64,000 nucleotides of DNA, taken from the NCBI GenBank assembly GCA_016709675.1, contig JADJMH010000005.1, positions 372,001 to 436,000 of the forward strand. The letters run 5' to 3'. This stretch comes from Candidatus Accumulibacter proximus. GTDB taxonomy: Bacteria; Pseudomonadota; Gammaproteobacteria; Burkholderiales; Rhodocyclaceae. The stretch's first letter is position 1. Each line of letters starts with the position of its first letter. The notes beneath the pieces are model-generated. The model made no database searches. It saw only the letters and a list, made by a program, of their open reading frames with translations, and had not been told where the DNA came from. A program made the translations under genes and the position numbers. Positions 52,381 to 61,962 of this stretch are shown in pieces.

Positions 52381-54192
52381 ATGCGCTCCGGAGTCGTAAG
52401 CCCCCCTTTGTTCTGGATTGTCTTATTTCTGCTGCCGATCCTGTGCTTGCCTGCAGGAAAGGTCGAGGCCGTCGGCCTCGGCAGGATGACCGTGCTTTCG
52501 CGCCTTGGCTCGCCCTTCGAGGCGGAGGTTCAACTCCTTGATGCCACGCCACGCCAGCACCCCGTCGCGGAGTGTTTCCGTCTCGGTCAGACAGGCGAAG
52601 CCGACGTCCCCATACTCACGCACGGCCGACTGACTATTGAGCAGCAGCGCGGTGGCGGCTTTCGTTTGCGCATCGTGTCCGGCGAAGCGATAAATGATCC
52701 ACTGCTGCAGGTCAACCTGCGTGCGGGGTGTGGCGCCGAGGTCGTGCGGAACTACCTGCTGCTGATTGATCCGCCGACCGGCTGGGCGCCGCAGAGGTTG
52801 TCGGAACCGCCTGTTGCCCGAGGGTCCGTTGAGAAATTTGCTTCCCACCGGGTGCCGCCACCTGGCTCACTGCATGGCATTCCCGGCAAGCACCAAGTGC
52901 TGCCGCCCACCGACACCGTCAAACCCGGTCCGGCAACAGCAAGCCTGCCGGGGTCACCCCCGGCAAGACAGTCTGTCCGGAAACCCGCCAGTGCCGGCGA
53001 GGTTTCCGACCGCCTGTTTCTCTCCAGCGGTGCCGACAGTGAGGCGCCCCGACCCGGATTCGACCGGCCCTTGCGTTTGAGTACCAGGCTCTCGACACAC
53101 CTGCTGAGCAAAGCGAGTGAGAGCCAGCGCTCGGTACTTCGCATCGAGTACAAGCTACTGTCGGCGCTCCACACTCAGGCCGAACAGCAGCTGGCCGTCG
53201 CCGAGCAGGTACGCCGACTTGAGCGAACGCTCAACGAACTGCACCACAAGATCGAAGGGCAGAAGCAGACCGAAGAGAAGAGTCGGCCCACGACGGCGTC
53301 GGAAGGGGCGGCGGTGGCTGCAATGTCTGCCGCACGACCGGCCGAGCCGGCAGGCCGGCCATCCTCACAGACGGCGGCCGGCACTGCAATGGGTACCAGC
53401 GACGAGCCTGATTGGTGGCTTGAAGCGGGCTTGCTCCTCGGGCTCACTGCTGGCTTGACCTGGTTCCTTCGCCGCCGGTCTGGTAAGGGCTCGGACCGGC
53501 AGGAAATAGCGGTGCCCGCGGCACCGGCGGTCGATTCCAGCAGCGATGTCGGCTGGGAGCTGCAAACTTTCCGGCATGGCGACAGTCTGGCGGTCGCTAC
53601 CGAGATTGAGCCGGCAGTGGCGACACTTCTCATCCCGAACGTTCCAGTGGCTGATTCAGCGCAGCTCCCGAGCAGCAGAGAAGAAGACGAGGTGACGGCG
53701 GTGCTCGAACTCGCCGAGATCATGGTTTCCTTCGGTCGCATCAAAGGGGCTGAACAGGCTTTGGAAGAGTTTGTCGAGAACAAGCCTGCGGCAGCGGTCA
53801 CTCCCTGGCTGAAGCTGCTTCAGATTTATCGGCAGAACGAACAGCGTGAAGCTTTCGAAGCCCTGGCCGTGAAGTTGGCGCGCAAGTTCAATGTTGCTCC
53901 AGCGGCCTGGGAAGAAATGGCGGAACTTGCAGACTTGGTCGTTTCCAATAGCGAGAAACAAGTGGCATCGATTGAGCAACTTCTGGCTCGCTTGCCGGGG
54001 ATTGGCAAGCTGACGCACATCAGGAACGAGGTTTCGCGCACATGGGACTCCCCTGAGTGTCTCGCCTACCTGAACAAGCTCTTGCGCGACAATCGCAATG
54101 GAGAGCGAAAAGGTTTTGTTCTCGGTACAGTGCGGGAGTTGCTGTTCTTGATCGACCTCAAGGGAAGCAGCTCCCACACGCGCCAGATCTGA
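52381..54192 (+). CDS. FimV-like protein
   Basis: 603 residues. An N-terminal hydrophobic segment (FWIVLFLLPILCLPAG) directs export. The FimV N-terminal domain follows (GLGRMTVLSRLGSPFEAEVQ), a strand-rich part to ~130, a Pro/Ser linker, a coiled coil at ~250-300 (HTQAEQQLAVAEQVRRLER) and a second membrane helix at ~347-362. The cytoplasmic C-terminus is TPR-like (EVTAVLELAEIMVSFGRIKG). FimV organises the pole and type IV pilus function. The classical LysM domain is not obvious, and the protein is shorter than Pseudomonas FimV. Confidence 0.82.
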   Translation: MRSGVVSPPLFWIVLFLLPILCLPAGKVEAVGLGRMTVLSRLGSPFEAEVQLLDATPRQHPVAECFRLGQTGEADVPILTHGRLTIEQQRGGGFRLRIVSGEAINDPLLQVNLRAGCGAEVVRNYLLLIDPPTGWAPQRLSEPPVARGSVEKFASHRVPPPGSLHGIPGKHQVLPPTDTVKPGPATASLPGSPPARQSVRKPASAGEVSDRLFLSSGADSEAPRPGFDRPLRLSTRLSTHLLSKASESQRSVLRIEYKLLSALHTQAEQQLAVAEQVRRLERTLNELHHKIEGQKQTEEKSRPTTASEGAAVAAMSAARPAEPAGRPSSQTAAGTAMGTSDEPDWWLEAGLLLGLTAGLTWFLRRRSGKGSDRQEIAVPAAPAVDSSSDVGWELQTFRHGDSLAVATEIEPAVATLLIPNVPVADSAQLPSSREEDEVTAVLELAEIMVSFGRIKGAEQALEEFVENKPAAAVTPWLKLLQIYRQNEQREAFEALAVKLARKFNVAPAAWEEMAELADLVVSNSEKQVASIEQLLARLPGIGKLTHIRNEVSRTWDSPECLAYLNKLLRDNRNGERKGFVLGTVRELLFLIDLKGSSSHTRQI

Positions 54193-54257
54193 AACCACAG
54201 TTGACGACGCTACGAGCGAGCCACTTGCTTTGCCGGTGTTGGCCATTTTCCAAGTTG

Positions 54258-54273
54258 CTGTATAAAATGACAG
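54258..54273. promoter_or_regulatory. LexA (SOS) box upstream of recA
   Basis: CTGTATAAAATGACAG fits the CTG-N10-CAG consensus exactly and lies ~84 bp before the recA ATG. Recovery of recA from SOS repression by LexA is the expected control. Confidence 0.8.
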
Positions 54274-54356
54274 CACTCTGGCAATGCCGATACTGGCATA
54301 CCCGGTACGTTCGAACGTGGGATAATCCGCTCAATCAAGGAAAAGGACAGGCAAGA

Positions 54357-55373
54357 ATGGACGACAACAAGTCGAAGGCGCTGGCTGCTGCGTTGGCTCA
54401 GATCGAAAAGCAGTTCGGTAAGGGTTCGATCATGAGGATGGGGGAAGGGAGCGTCGTGACTGATCTCCCGGTCGTATCCACTGGATCGCTAGGACTCGAC
54501 ATCGCCCTGGGCATTGGCGGCTTGCCACGTGGGCGCGTGGTTGAGATCTATGGCCCTGAATCCTCGGGCAAGACCACTCTGACCCTGCAGGTGATTGCTG
54601 AGATGCAGAAACTCGGCGGGACCGCAGCCTTCATCGACGCTGAGCACGCCCTTGATCCAGCTTATGCGCAGAAGCTTGGTGTGAACCTTGACGAGCTGCT
54701 CATCTCGCAGCCCGACACCGGAGAGCAGGCCCTGGAAATCGCCGACATGCTGGTGCGCTCGGCAAGTGTTGATGTAGTGGTCATCGACTCGGTGGCTGCA
54801 CTCGTTCCAAAGGCGGAAATCGAAGGCGAGATGGGCGACTCCCTCCCTGGACTGCAAGCTCGTCTGATGAGCCAGGCGCTACGCAAGCTGACGGCGAACA
54901 TTAACCGGACCAATACGCTGGTAATTTTCATCAACCAGATCCGCATGAAAATCGGCGTCATGTTCGGTAGCCCAGAAACCACCACCGGGGGCAATGCCCT
55001 GAAGTTCTACGCATCGGTGCGCCTGGACATCCGCCGTATCGGCAGCATCAAGAAGGGTGACGAAGTGATCGGCAACGAAACCCGCGTCAAGGTGGTGAAG
55101 AACAAGGTCGCCCCCCCTTTCCGCGAAGCCATCTTCGACATCCTCTACGGCGAGGGAACCTCCCGTGAAGGAGAGATCATTGAACTCGGCGTGCTACACA
55201 AGCTGGTCGACAAGTCGGGTTCCTGGTATGCCTACAATGGTGAGAAAATTGGACAGGGCAAGGACAATGCCCGCGATTACCTGAGAAGCAAACCGCAAAT
55301 CGCCCGGGAAATCGAGGCCAAGATCCGCGCCGCAGTAAACGTGCCATCGCCGACGGTGATCACCGCTGCCTAA
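54357..55373 (+). CDS. recA: Recombinase A
   Basis: The start at 54357 (MDDNKSKALA) with aaggaaaaggacagg upstream gives 338 residues. Walker A is GPESSGKT, followed by FIDAEHALDP, VVIDSVAALVPKAEIEGEMG, loop L2 IFINQIRMKIGVMFGSPETT and the usual C-terminal domain. RecA forms filaments on single-stranded DNA, drives strand exchange and triggers LexA cleavage. A LexA box sits upstream and recX follows after 10 bp. Confidence 0.98.
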   Translation: MDDNKSKALAAALAQIEKQFGKGSIMRMGEGSVVTDLPVVSTGSLGLDIALGIGGLPRGRVVEIYGPESSGKTTLTLQVIAEMQKLGGTAAFIDAEHALDPAYAQKLGVNLDELLISQPDTGEQALEIADMLVRSASVDVVVIDSVAALVPKAEIEGEMGDSLPGLQARLMSQALRKLTANINRTNTLVIFINQIRMKIGVMFGSPETTTGGNALKFYASVRLDIRRIGSIKKGDEVIGNETRVKVVKNKVAPPFREAIFDILYGEGTSREGEIIELGVLHKLVDKSGSWYAYNGEKIGQGKDNARDYLRSKPQIAREIEAKIRAAVNVPSPTVITAA

Positions 55374-55383
55374 GGTGCCTGCC

Positions 55384-55833
55384 ATGCAGCACGCGTTGCG
55401 CGAACGTGCTCTGCGTATCCTCGCGCATCGTGAGTACACTCGCCATGAACTGTCATCCAAGCTTGCGCCCCTTGCCGAATCGCCAGCACAACTTGCTGCC
55501 CTGGTCGACGATCTGACGGCAAGCAACCTGCTTTCCGATCAGCGTTACACCAGCACACGGATCAATTCCCGCGCAGCGCGCCTCGGTGACGCGCGACTGG
55601 CGCACGAGCTGCGGGCAAAGGGTGTGTCGACTGAACTGGTGCAGGCAGCACTGGCCGCCGTCGAAGACGAATTGACGCGAGCGCGACGCGTCTGGGAGCG
55701 TCGGTTTGGCTGTCAGCCAACCGCTGCCGTCGCTGACGCGACCGAGCGAGCTCGTCAAATCCGCTTTCTCGCGGGGCGAGGCTTCTCTGCTGAAACCATT
55801 CGACGCGTGTTGCGCACCAATAATGAAAAATGA
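55384..55833 (+). CDS. recX: RecX regulator of RecA
   Basis: The ATG at 55384 has aaggtg at proper distance; a GTG at 55375 is possible. The 149-residue, helical protein shows the three-helix repeats of the family: ALRILAHREYTRHELSSKL, DDLTASNLLSDQRYTSTRIN and RQIRFLAGRGFSAETIRRVL. It limits RecA filament growth. It is cotranscribed with recA and ends overlapping or just before lptB. Confidence 0.93.
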   Translation: MQHALRERALRILAHREYTRHELSSKLAPLAESPAQLAALVDDLTASNLLSDQRYTSTRINSRAARLGDARLAHELRAKGVSTELVQAALAAVEDELTRARRVWERRFGCQPTAAVADATERARQIRFLAGRGFSAETIRRVLRTNNEK

Positions 55834-55840
55834 TGTGACC

Positions 55841-56575
<735 letters not shown>

Positions 56576-56656
56576 AGCCGACAGTCTTCCAGCCATAATT
56601 CGAGAACCATACGGGCAGTTTCCCATGCCAATGCGGCGGCTCATTCGGTTCCGTAC

Positions 56657-58078
56657 ATGAAACCATCCCTCCAGCTCAAACTCTCCCAGCATCTTGCGTT
56701 GACCCCTCAGTTGCAGCAGTCAATCCGATTGCTGCAACTCTCGACGATCGAGCTTGAGCATGAGCTGGAGAAGTATCTGCTCGACAACCCGTTGCTCGAA
56801 CGTGCAGAGGAGTATCCTTCGCTTGGGGCACAGCAGAGCGACACGAGCGGTGACGGGTCCCCGGAGCCGAACACGGCCGACGAGCAACGCGAGAGCTCCT
56901 CTCCCGAGGATGAAGGCTGGCTTGACGGCCAGGTGACCTCCTTTGGCTCGTTCGCCTCCCCTGAGGACGATGACGGCGATAGCGACTATCAGGACGTACA
57001 AGCGGCCACAGTCTCCCTGCGTGAGCACCTGTTGTGGCAGCTTGGCCTGATGACCATTCCCGACCGCGACCGTGTGCTGGTTCGCTGTCTGGTTGAGGCA
57101 CTGGACGACGACGGCTACCTCACCCTGTCGCTCGAGGAGCTCGCTGAGGCCATGCCGGCGGAGCTCGACATTGACCCCGAAGAATTGCAGATTGCACTCA
57201 AACACTTGCAATACTTTGACCCCACCGGCGTTGGTGCGCGCAGCGCGCAGGAGTGCCTCTCGCTGCAACTGGCAACCTTGCCAGCTGACCCGACCTGCAC
57301 GCTGGCACAAGAGATCGTCCGCCATCATCTGGAACTGCTTGCCAATCACGATTTCCCCAAGCTCAGGAAACAGACGGGCTGTGACGACGAGACTCTGCGC
57401 GCTGCACACTTTCTGATCTGCAGTCTGAATCCGCGGCCTGGCGCCGCCTATGCCTCTCCTGACACGCGCTACATCACGCCCGATGTGGTAGTGCGCAAAG
57501 TGCGTGGCCAGTGGCTCGTAAATGTCAACGCAGATGCCTTTCCTCGTCTGCGGATCAACAGCCTCTACGCCCAGATTTTGTCCCGGCAGCGTGGCTCCGG
57601 CCTTGCCGGCCAACTGCAGGAGGCCCGCTGGCTAATAAGGAACGTACAACAACGGTTTGACACGATCCTGCGTGTGGCGCAGGCTATTGTGGAACGTCAG
57701 CGCCAGTTCCTCGATCACGGTGAAGTCGCGATGCGGCCGCTCGTGTTGCGTGAGATTGCCGAAGTGCTGGGCCTTCACGAATCCACCATCTCGCGGGTGA
57801 CCACCCAGAAGTACATGGCGACACCACGCGGAATTTTTGAATTGAAGTATTTTTTTGGTAGCCACGTCAGCACAGACGCTGGCGGAGCGTGTTCAGCAAC
57901 GGCCATTCGTGCGCTGATCAGACAAATGATCAGCGCGGAAGAGCCTAACAAGCCTCTCTCGGATAGCCAGATATCCGAGGTCCTTGGTCAGCAGGGCATT
58001 GTCGTCGCACGGCGAACAATTGCAAAATACCGTGAAGCGCTCAGTATCCCGCCGGTCAACTTACGCAAGTCCATTTAG
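56657..58078 (+). CDS. rpoN: RNA polymerase sigma-54 factor
   Basis: 473 residues. The Gln-rich region I (SLQLKLSQHLALTPQLQQSI) binds activators and core, an acidic region II spans ~55-110, then the core-binding domain, the helix-turn-helix (EVLGLHESTISRVTTQKYM) and the RpoN box VARRTIAKYREALSIPP near the end. It directs transcription from -24/-12 promoters with enhancer-binding proteins. It sits in the classical rpoN-hpf-ptsN-hprK order. Confidence 0.97.
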   Translation: MKPSLQLKLSQHLALTPQLQQSIRLLQLSTIELEHELEKYLLDNPLLERAEEYPSLGAQQSDTSGDGSPEPNTADEQRESSSPEDEGWLDGQVTSFGSFASPEDDDGDSDYQDVQAATVSLREHLLWQLGLMTIPDRDRVLVRCLVEALDDDGYLTLSLEELAEAMPAELDIDPEELQIALKHLQYFDPTGVGARSAQECLSLQLATLPADPTCTLAQEIVRHHLELLANHDFPKLRKQTGCDDETLRAAHFLICSLNPRPGAAYASPDTRYITPDVVVRKVRGQWLVNVNADAFPRLRINSLYAQILSRQRGSGLAGQLQEARWLIRNVQQRFDTILRVAQAIVERQRQFLDHGEVAMRPLVLREIAEVLGLHESTISRVTTQKYMATPRGIFELKYFFGSHVSTDAGGACSATAIRALIRQMISAEEPNKPLSDSQISEVLGQQGIVVARRTIAKYREALSIPPVNLRKSI

Positions 58079-58095
58079 AAAGAAGGAGCCACATC

Positions 58096-58422
58096 ATGAA
58101 CCTGCAAGTCAGTGGACACCACCTCGAGATCACGCCGGCGCTGCGCGATTACGTTACCGGCAAGCTCGAACGGATCACTCGTCATTTCGATAACGTGATA
58201 GACCTGAACGTGATTCTGTCGGTGGACAAGCTGAATCAAAAGGCCGAAGTGACAGTCCATCTTGCTGGCAAGGATGTCTATGTGGAGTCAGTCGATGAGG
58301 ACCTTTATGCAGCAGTCGATGGTCTCGTGGACAAGCTTGAGCGCCAGGTCCAGAAGTACAAGCAGAAGTTGCAGGATCACCATCGTGGAAACAAGATCAC
58401 CGATCACATCGTTGCCGAGTGA
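58096..58422 (+). CDS. hpf: Ribosome hibernation promoting factor (short form)
   Basis: 108 residues with agaaggagcc before the ATG. It has the beta-alpha-beta-beta-beta-alpha pattern: MNLQVSGHHLEITPALRDYV, LNVILSVDKLNQKAEVTVHL and DLYAAVDGLVDKLERQVQKY. It stabilises 100S ribosome dimers. The long-form C-terminal dimerisation domain is absent, as usual in Beta- and Gammaproteobacteria. Confidence 0.95.
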   Translation: MNLQVSGHHLEITPALRDYVTGKLERITRHFDNVIDLNVILSVDKLNQKAEVTVHLAGKDVYVESVDEDLYAAVDGLVDKLERQVQKYKQKLQDHHRGNKITDHIVAE

Positions 58423-58526
58423 TGTGGGTGTAGCCTGCACCCGGCCGGGTCCACAGTTCACAGGCCGTCCGGGCGCTGTCATTGCCTGAGTCAATTGATC
58501 CACGTCCGTCTTTCGGGTTTCGCCGC

Positions 58527-58979
58527 ATGAGCCAGATCACCCAGTTACTACCCCTCGAGAACATCATTCTTGATCTCGACGCGAGCAGCAAGAAGCGCGT
58601 TTTTGAGCATGTGGGGCTGCTCTTCGAAAACTATCTCGGCATTGCTCGCAGCACGGTGTTCGACAGCCTGTTTGCCCGGGAGAAACTCGGCTCGACCGGT
58701 CTCGGCCAAGGCGTTGCCATCCCGCATGGGCGTATCAAGGGGCTGCGAGACGCCACCGGTGCTTTCCTCCGCCTGGCGGCACCGGTACCGTTTGACTCCC
58801 CCGACGGCAAGCCGGTCTCGCTGCTGTTCGTCCTGCTCGTCCCCGAGGTGGCGACCGAACAACACCTGCAAATCCTTTCTGAACTGGCGCAGCACTTTTC
58901 CAACCGAAGCTGTCGCGACGCGCTCTGCAAGGCGGCCGACGCCAACAGCATCCGCCAGATTTTTGCCAGCGGGGAATGA
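58527..58979 (+). CDS. ptsN: PTS IIA-like nitrogen-regulatory protein
   Basis: The ATG at 58527 (MSQITQLLPL) gives 150 residues. The phosphorylated histidine is H67 in GVAIPHGRI. LLPLENIILDLDASSKKRVF at the start and LSELAQHFSNRSCRDAL near the end are standard. It takes phosphate from the nitrogen PTS (PtsP-NPr) and regulates potassium uptake and other functions; it does not transport sugar. It overlaps hprK by ATGA. Confidence 0.95.
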   Translation: MSQITQLLPLENIILDLDASSKKRVFEHVGLLFENYLGIARSTVFDSLFAREKLGSTGLGQGVAIPHGRIKGLRDATGAFLRLAAPVPFDSPDGKPVSLLFVLLVPEVATEQHLQILSELAQHFSNRSCRDALCKAADANSIRQIFASGE

Positions 58980-59920
58980 GCACCCAGCGTCAGTTCAGTG
59001 TGGCCCAGCTCTACGAGGACCACCGCGACAAGCTGAAGCTCGCCTGGGTCGTCGCCGTCGGCGTTGACCGACAGATCGAGCTTAAGGAGCAGGGCTATTT
59101 TGGCGCCGATGTAGTCGGTCACCTCAACCTGATCCACCCGGAACGGCTACAGGTAATCGGTAGAGCCGAAAACGCCTGGGGCTGCCGCGTAACGGCGGAT
59201 CGTCTGCGCTATCAGATCAAGGAACTGATGGCCGCCAAGCCACCAGCCTTGATCATCGCCGATGACGTTGAGATTCTGCCGGCGATTCGTGAGGCCTGCG
59301 AGACGACGTCAACCCCTCTCTTCGTCAGTCCCAAGCCTTGCTCGGCGGTAATTGAACTCCTGCGCATCTATCTTTCCCGTCGGCTCGCCGGTTCCACCTC
59401 GGTACACGGCGTGCTTATGGATGTATTCGGCATGGGTGTTCTGATCACCGGCGACTCTGGCGTCGGCAAGAGCGAACTGGCTCTGGAACTGATCTCGCGC
59501 GGCCACGGCCTGGTTGCCGACGACGTCGTCGAGCTTGCATGTATTGCGCCAACAACGATCGAGGGCCGTTGTCCGAGCATGTTGCGCGATTACCTCGAAG
59601 TGCGCGGGCTAGGGCTGCTCAACATTCGCACCATCTTCGGCGAAACAGCCTCGCGCCGGAAGATGCGGCTCAAGCTGATCGCTCATCTGCAAAGACCGCT
59701 CAGTGGCGCAGATGGTCCTCGTTTGCCGCTCGACGCGCAATCCCAGGACATTCTGGGCGTAGCCATCCGCAAGGTTGTCATTCCAGTCGCCGCCGGAAGG
59801 AACATTGCCGTGCTCCTAGAGGCGGCCGTGCGCAACAGCATCCTACAGCTACGCGGCATCGACAGCATGGGAGATTTTATCAACCGTCAGCAGCAGGCGC
59901 TTCTTGACGAAGACCTGTAG
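58976..59920 (+). CDS. hprK: HPr kinase/phosphorylase
   Basis: 314 residues. The C-terminal catalytic domain has Walker A GDSGVGKSELALELI, the D in VADDVVEL, and the HprK signature EVRGLGLLNIRTIFG. The N-terminal domain (QLYEDHRDKLKLAWVVAV) is regulatory. It phosphorylates and dephosphorylates HPr/NPr on serine. In Betaproteobacteria it is regularly found after ptsN, as here. Confidence 0.95.
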   Translation: MSTQRQFSVAQLYEDHRDKLKLAWVVAVGVDRQIELKEQGYFGADVVGHLNLIHPERLQVIGRAENAWGCRVTADRLRYQIKELMAAKPPALIIADDVEILPAIREACETTSTPLFVSPKPCSAVIELLRIYLSRRLAGSTSVHGVLMDVFGMGVLITGDSGVGKSELALELISRGHGLVADDVVELACIAPTTIEGRCPSMLRDYLEVRGLGLLNIRTIFGETASRRKMRLKLIAHLQRPLSGADGPRLPLDAQSQDILGVAIRKVVIPVAAGRNIAVLLEAAVRNSILQLRGIDSMGDFINRQQQALLDEDL

Positions 59921-59967
59921 CAGTGGCCTAATCAGCACACTTCCTCAACCCTAAAGGAGAAACCCAG

Positions 59968-60216
59968 ATGAAAGCCGTGATCGCCATCGTCGCTCTTGCG
60001 TTTGCTGCCGGCGGCGCCTTTGCCAGCGAAGAGAAGAAAGAACCCACAGCAGCTCAGAAGGCGCAGCAGGAAAAGATGAAAGCCTGCAACGCGCAGGCCG
60101 GCGATAAGGGTTTGAAGGGCGACGAGCGCAAGAAGTTCATGAGCGCTGCCTGGGCGCCAACGAGGCTGACTCTGCCGGAATGGCTGTTCTTCGGCAACGG
60201 CGGGCGATTACAGTGA
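59968..60216 (+). CDS. PsiF-repeat protein, probably truncated or frameshifted
   Basis: 82 residues with aaaggagaaac before the ATG and a clear signal peptide (MKAVIAIVALAFAAGGAFAS). One PsiF repeat is recognisable: KMKACNAQAGDKGLKGDERK followed by KFMSA. Members then read CLKG or similar, often with a second repeat. Here the frame goes into AWAPTRLTLPEWLFFGNGG; in the next frame CLG follows directly, so a single-base loss near 60142 may have changed the end. Periplasmic; function unknown. Confidence 0.6.
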   Translation: MKAVIAIVALAFAAGGAFASEEKKEPTAAQKAQQEKMKACNAQAGDKGLKGDERKKFMSAAWAPTRLTLPEWLFFGNGGRLQ

Positions 60217-60273
60217 GTGCCGGTAGACTGCGGCAGCCTCTTGACGCCGGAGCCGGACTGGCAGGGCGGTCCA

Positions 60274-60675
60274 TTATCTCGCCCACGAGTCACGGCATCC
60301 GGGGTGCGTCTGGAATTCCGCCGCAGATGTCATCTGCCTGCTCGGGACAGACGCCACGTAGCCGCGGTGGTGTCGTTTGAGTACCTTGCTAAGGCGCCGG
60401 TCTGCTTCCTGATGAGTGGCGCAGAGATTGCCCAAGAAAGCGTTGCACGCTGCCCATCGTCCTTCCGGAGTGAGCAGCGCGACGACCGGACGACCGCCGT
60501 CAGTAATGGCAATAAGGGCGCTTGACTCACCATTTCCCCACGAAGCGGCGACGATGTCCATCGCTTCTTGACGTGGTATCCTCAAGGCGACCAGCGCGTC
60601 TATCGGTGAATCACATTCCGCGCGAAAAATTGCCGGAAAATAGACCTGAAGAGGCAGCGTGGCGAATGTGTCCAT
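60274..60675 (-). CDS. Hypothetical protein
   Basis: 133 residues on the strand opposite to its neighbours, filling an otherwise empty 540-bp stretch. It contains ALRIPRQEAMDIVAASWGNG, ESSALIAITDGGRPVVALLT and VLKRHHRGYVASV. The ribosome binding site is weak and distant. No family is recognised. Amino-acid composition is protein-like rather than the Arg/Pro-rich pattern of false frames, which is the main support. Confidence 0.4.
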   Translation of the reverse strand: MDTFATLPLQVYFPAIFRAECDSPIDALVALRIPRQEAMDIVAASWGNGESSALIAITDGGRPVVALLTPEGRWAACNAFLGNLCATHQEADRRLSKVLKRHHRGYVASVPSRQMTSAAEFQTHPGCRDSWAR

Positions 60676-60759
60676 AATTTTGAACTTCTAACACTCTTCC
60701 CTTCGCGTGTAAATTCCTGATCGTTCGAGGCATACTTCCACTTCCCTGAGTTCCACAGC

Positions 60760-61929
60760 ATGCAAGTCACGGAGTTTGACATTCTTATCGTTGGCGGCGG
60801 CTTGGCGGGACTTTCGCTGGCCTGGGCGCTGGGCGACACGCGCTGCAAGATCGCGCTGGTTGAGCGGTCGCCGCCACGCCCCACGCCTGACTGGGATGTG
60901 CGCATGTACGCGGTCTCCCCAGCGAATGCTGACTTCCTGCAGGCAATTGGCGCCTGGAAACACATGGCGTCTGATCGCATCGCGCCGGTCCATTCCATGA
61001 GAGTTTTTGGCGACGGAGGGGCCCAGCTCGATTTCTCGGCCTACGAAGCGGGCGTTGGGGAGCTGGGGTGGATTATTGAATCATCGCTGATGGCCTGCGA
61101 ACTCTGGGAAGGCGTCAGGCGGCAGGGAAACCTCACATTGCTTTGCCCGGCTACGCCGCAGGCCCTCCAGGTTACACGAGGAGCTGCGGTGCTGACGCTC
61201 ACCGACAATACCAAGGTGTCAGCCAAACTGGTGGTAGGCGCCGACGGACGAGACTCCTGGGTACGAGCAGCGCTTGGGTTGCGGGCGATCAGCACGCCCT
61301 ACGGTGAAATGGGCGTGGTCGCCAACTTCGAATGTCAGCATTTGCACCGTGGCATAGCGCGGCAGTGGTTTCGCCCCGACGGGGTGCTGGCCTGGCTGCC
61401 GATGGCAGGCAACCGCGTCTCCATCGTCTGGTCCACGCCCGACGAAAACGCCAGGGAACTGCTGGCCCTATCGGCAGAAGAACTCTGCGCCCGAGTGGCC
61501 GCGGCCGGAAGCGGTGAGCTTGGCACCTTCAGGCTTCTTACCCCAGCGGCCGCCTTCCCGCTTCGCCTGACATACCTGCCACAGATCGTCGCGCCGCGGG
61601 TAGCGCTGCTTGGCGATGCCGCGCACGGCATTCACCCGCTTTCCGGCCATGGTATAAACCTTGGCTACCAGGACGCAAAGGCTCTGGCCGCTCTGCTGGC
61701 TGCGACACCGGACTGGCAGGACCTCGGCAGCGAGCGCCTCCTGGGTCGCTACCAGCGAGAAAGGCGTGAGGAGACCCTGAGCATGCAAGCCGCTACGCAC
61801 GCCCTCCACCACCTCTTCAGAAAGGATTTCCCCGGGCTCAAGCCTTTGCGCAATTTCGGAATGAACCTGACCAACCGTTTGCCACTCTTGAAAAGCTTTC
61901 TTGTGCGGTACGCAATCGGCGACTTTTGA
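60760..61929 (+). CDS. UbiH/UbiF/Coq6-family FAD-dependent hydroxylase
   Basis: 389 residues. FAD-binding motif ILIVGGGLAGLSLAWALG at the N-terminus, the middle VVGADGRDSWVRAALG (DG fingerprint) and the C-terminal GDAAHGIHPLSGHGINLGYQ are complete. The family hydroxylates the aromatic ring of ubiquinone precursors; rhodocyclal genomes may carry a relaxed UbiM-like member. Which carbon this one attacks cannot be told. It is followed by dsbC after 33 bp. Confidence 0.9.
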   Translation: MQVTEFDILIVGGGLAGLSLAWALGDTRCKIALVERSPPRPTPDWDVRMYAVSPANADFLQAIGAWKHMASDRIAPVHSMRVFGDGGAQLDFSAYEAGVGELGWIIESSLMACELWEGVRRQGNLTLLCPATPQALQVTRGAAVLTLTDNTKVSAKLVVGADGRDSWVRAALGLRAISTPYGEMGVVANFECQHLHRGIARQWFRPDGVLAWLPMAGNRVSIVWSTPDENARELLALSAEELCARVAAAGSGELGTFRLLTPAAAFPLRLTYLPQIVAPRVALLGDAAHGIHPLSGHGINLGYQDAKALAALLAATPDWQDLGSERLLGRYQRERREETLSMQAATHALHHLFRKDFPGLKPLRNFGMNLTNRLPLLKSFLVRYAIGDF

Positions 61930-61962
61930 AGCACCCACATCACTCAACCGGAGAAATCACTG

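Noticed and set aside
54057..54356. 100-residue upstream extension of recA
   Set aside because: It would run through the end of the FimV gene and the LexA box; the conserved RecA start is at 54357.
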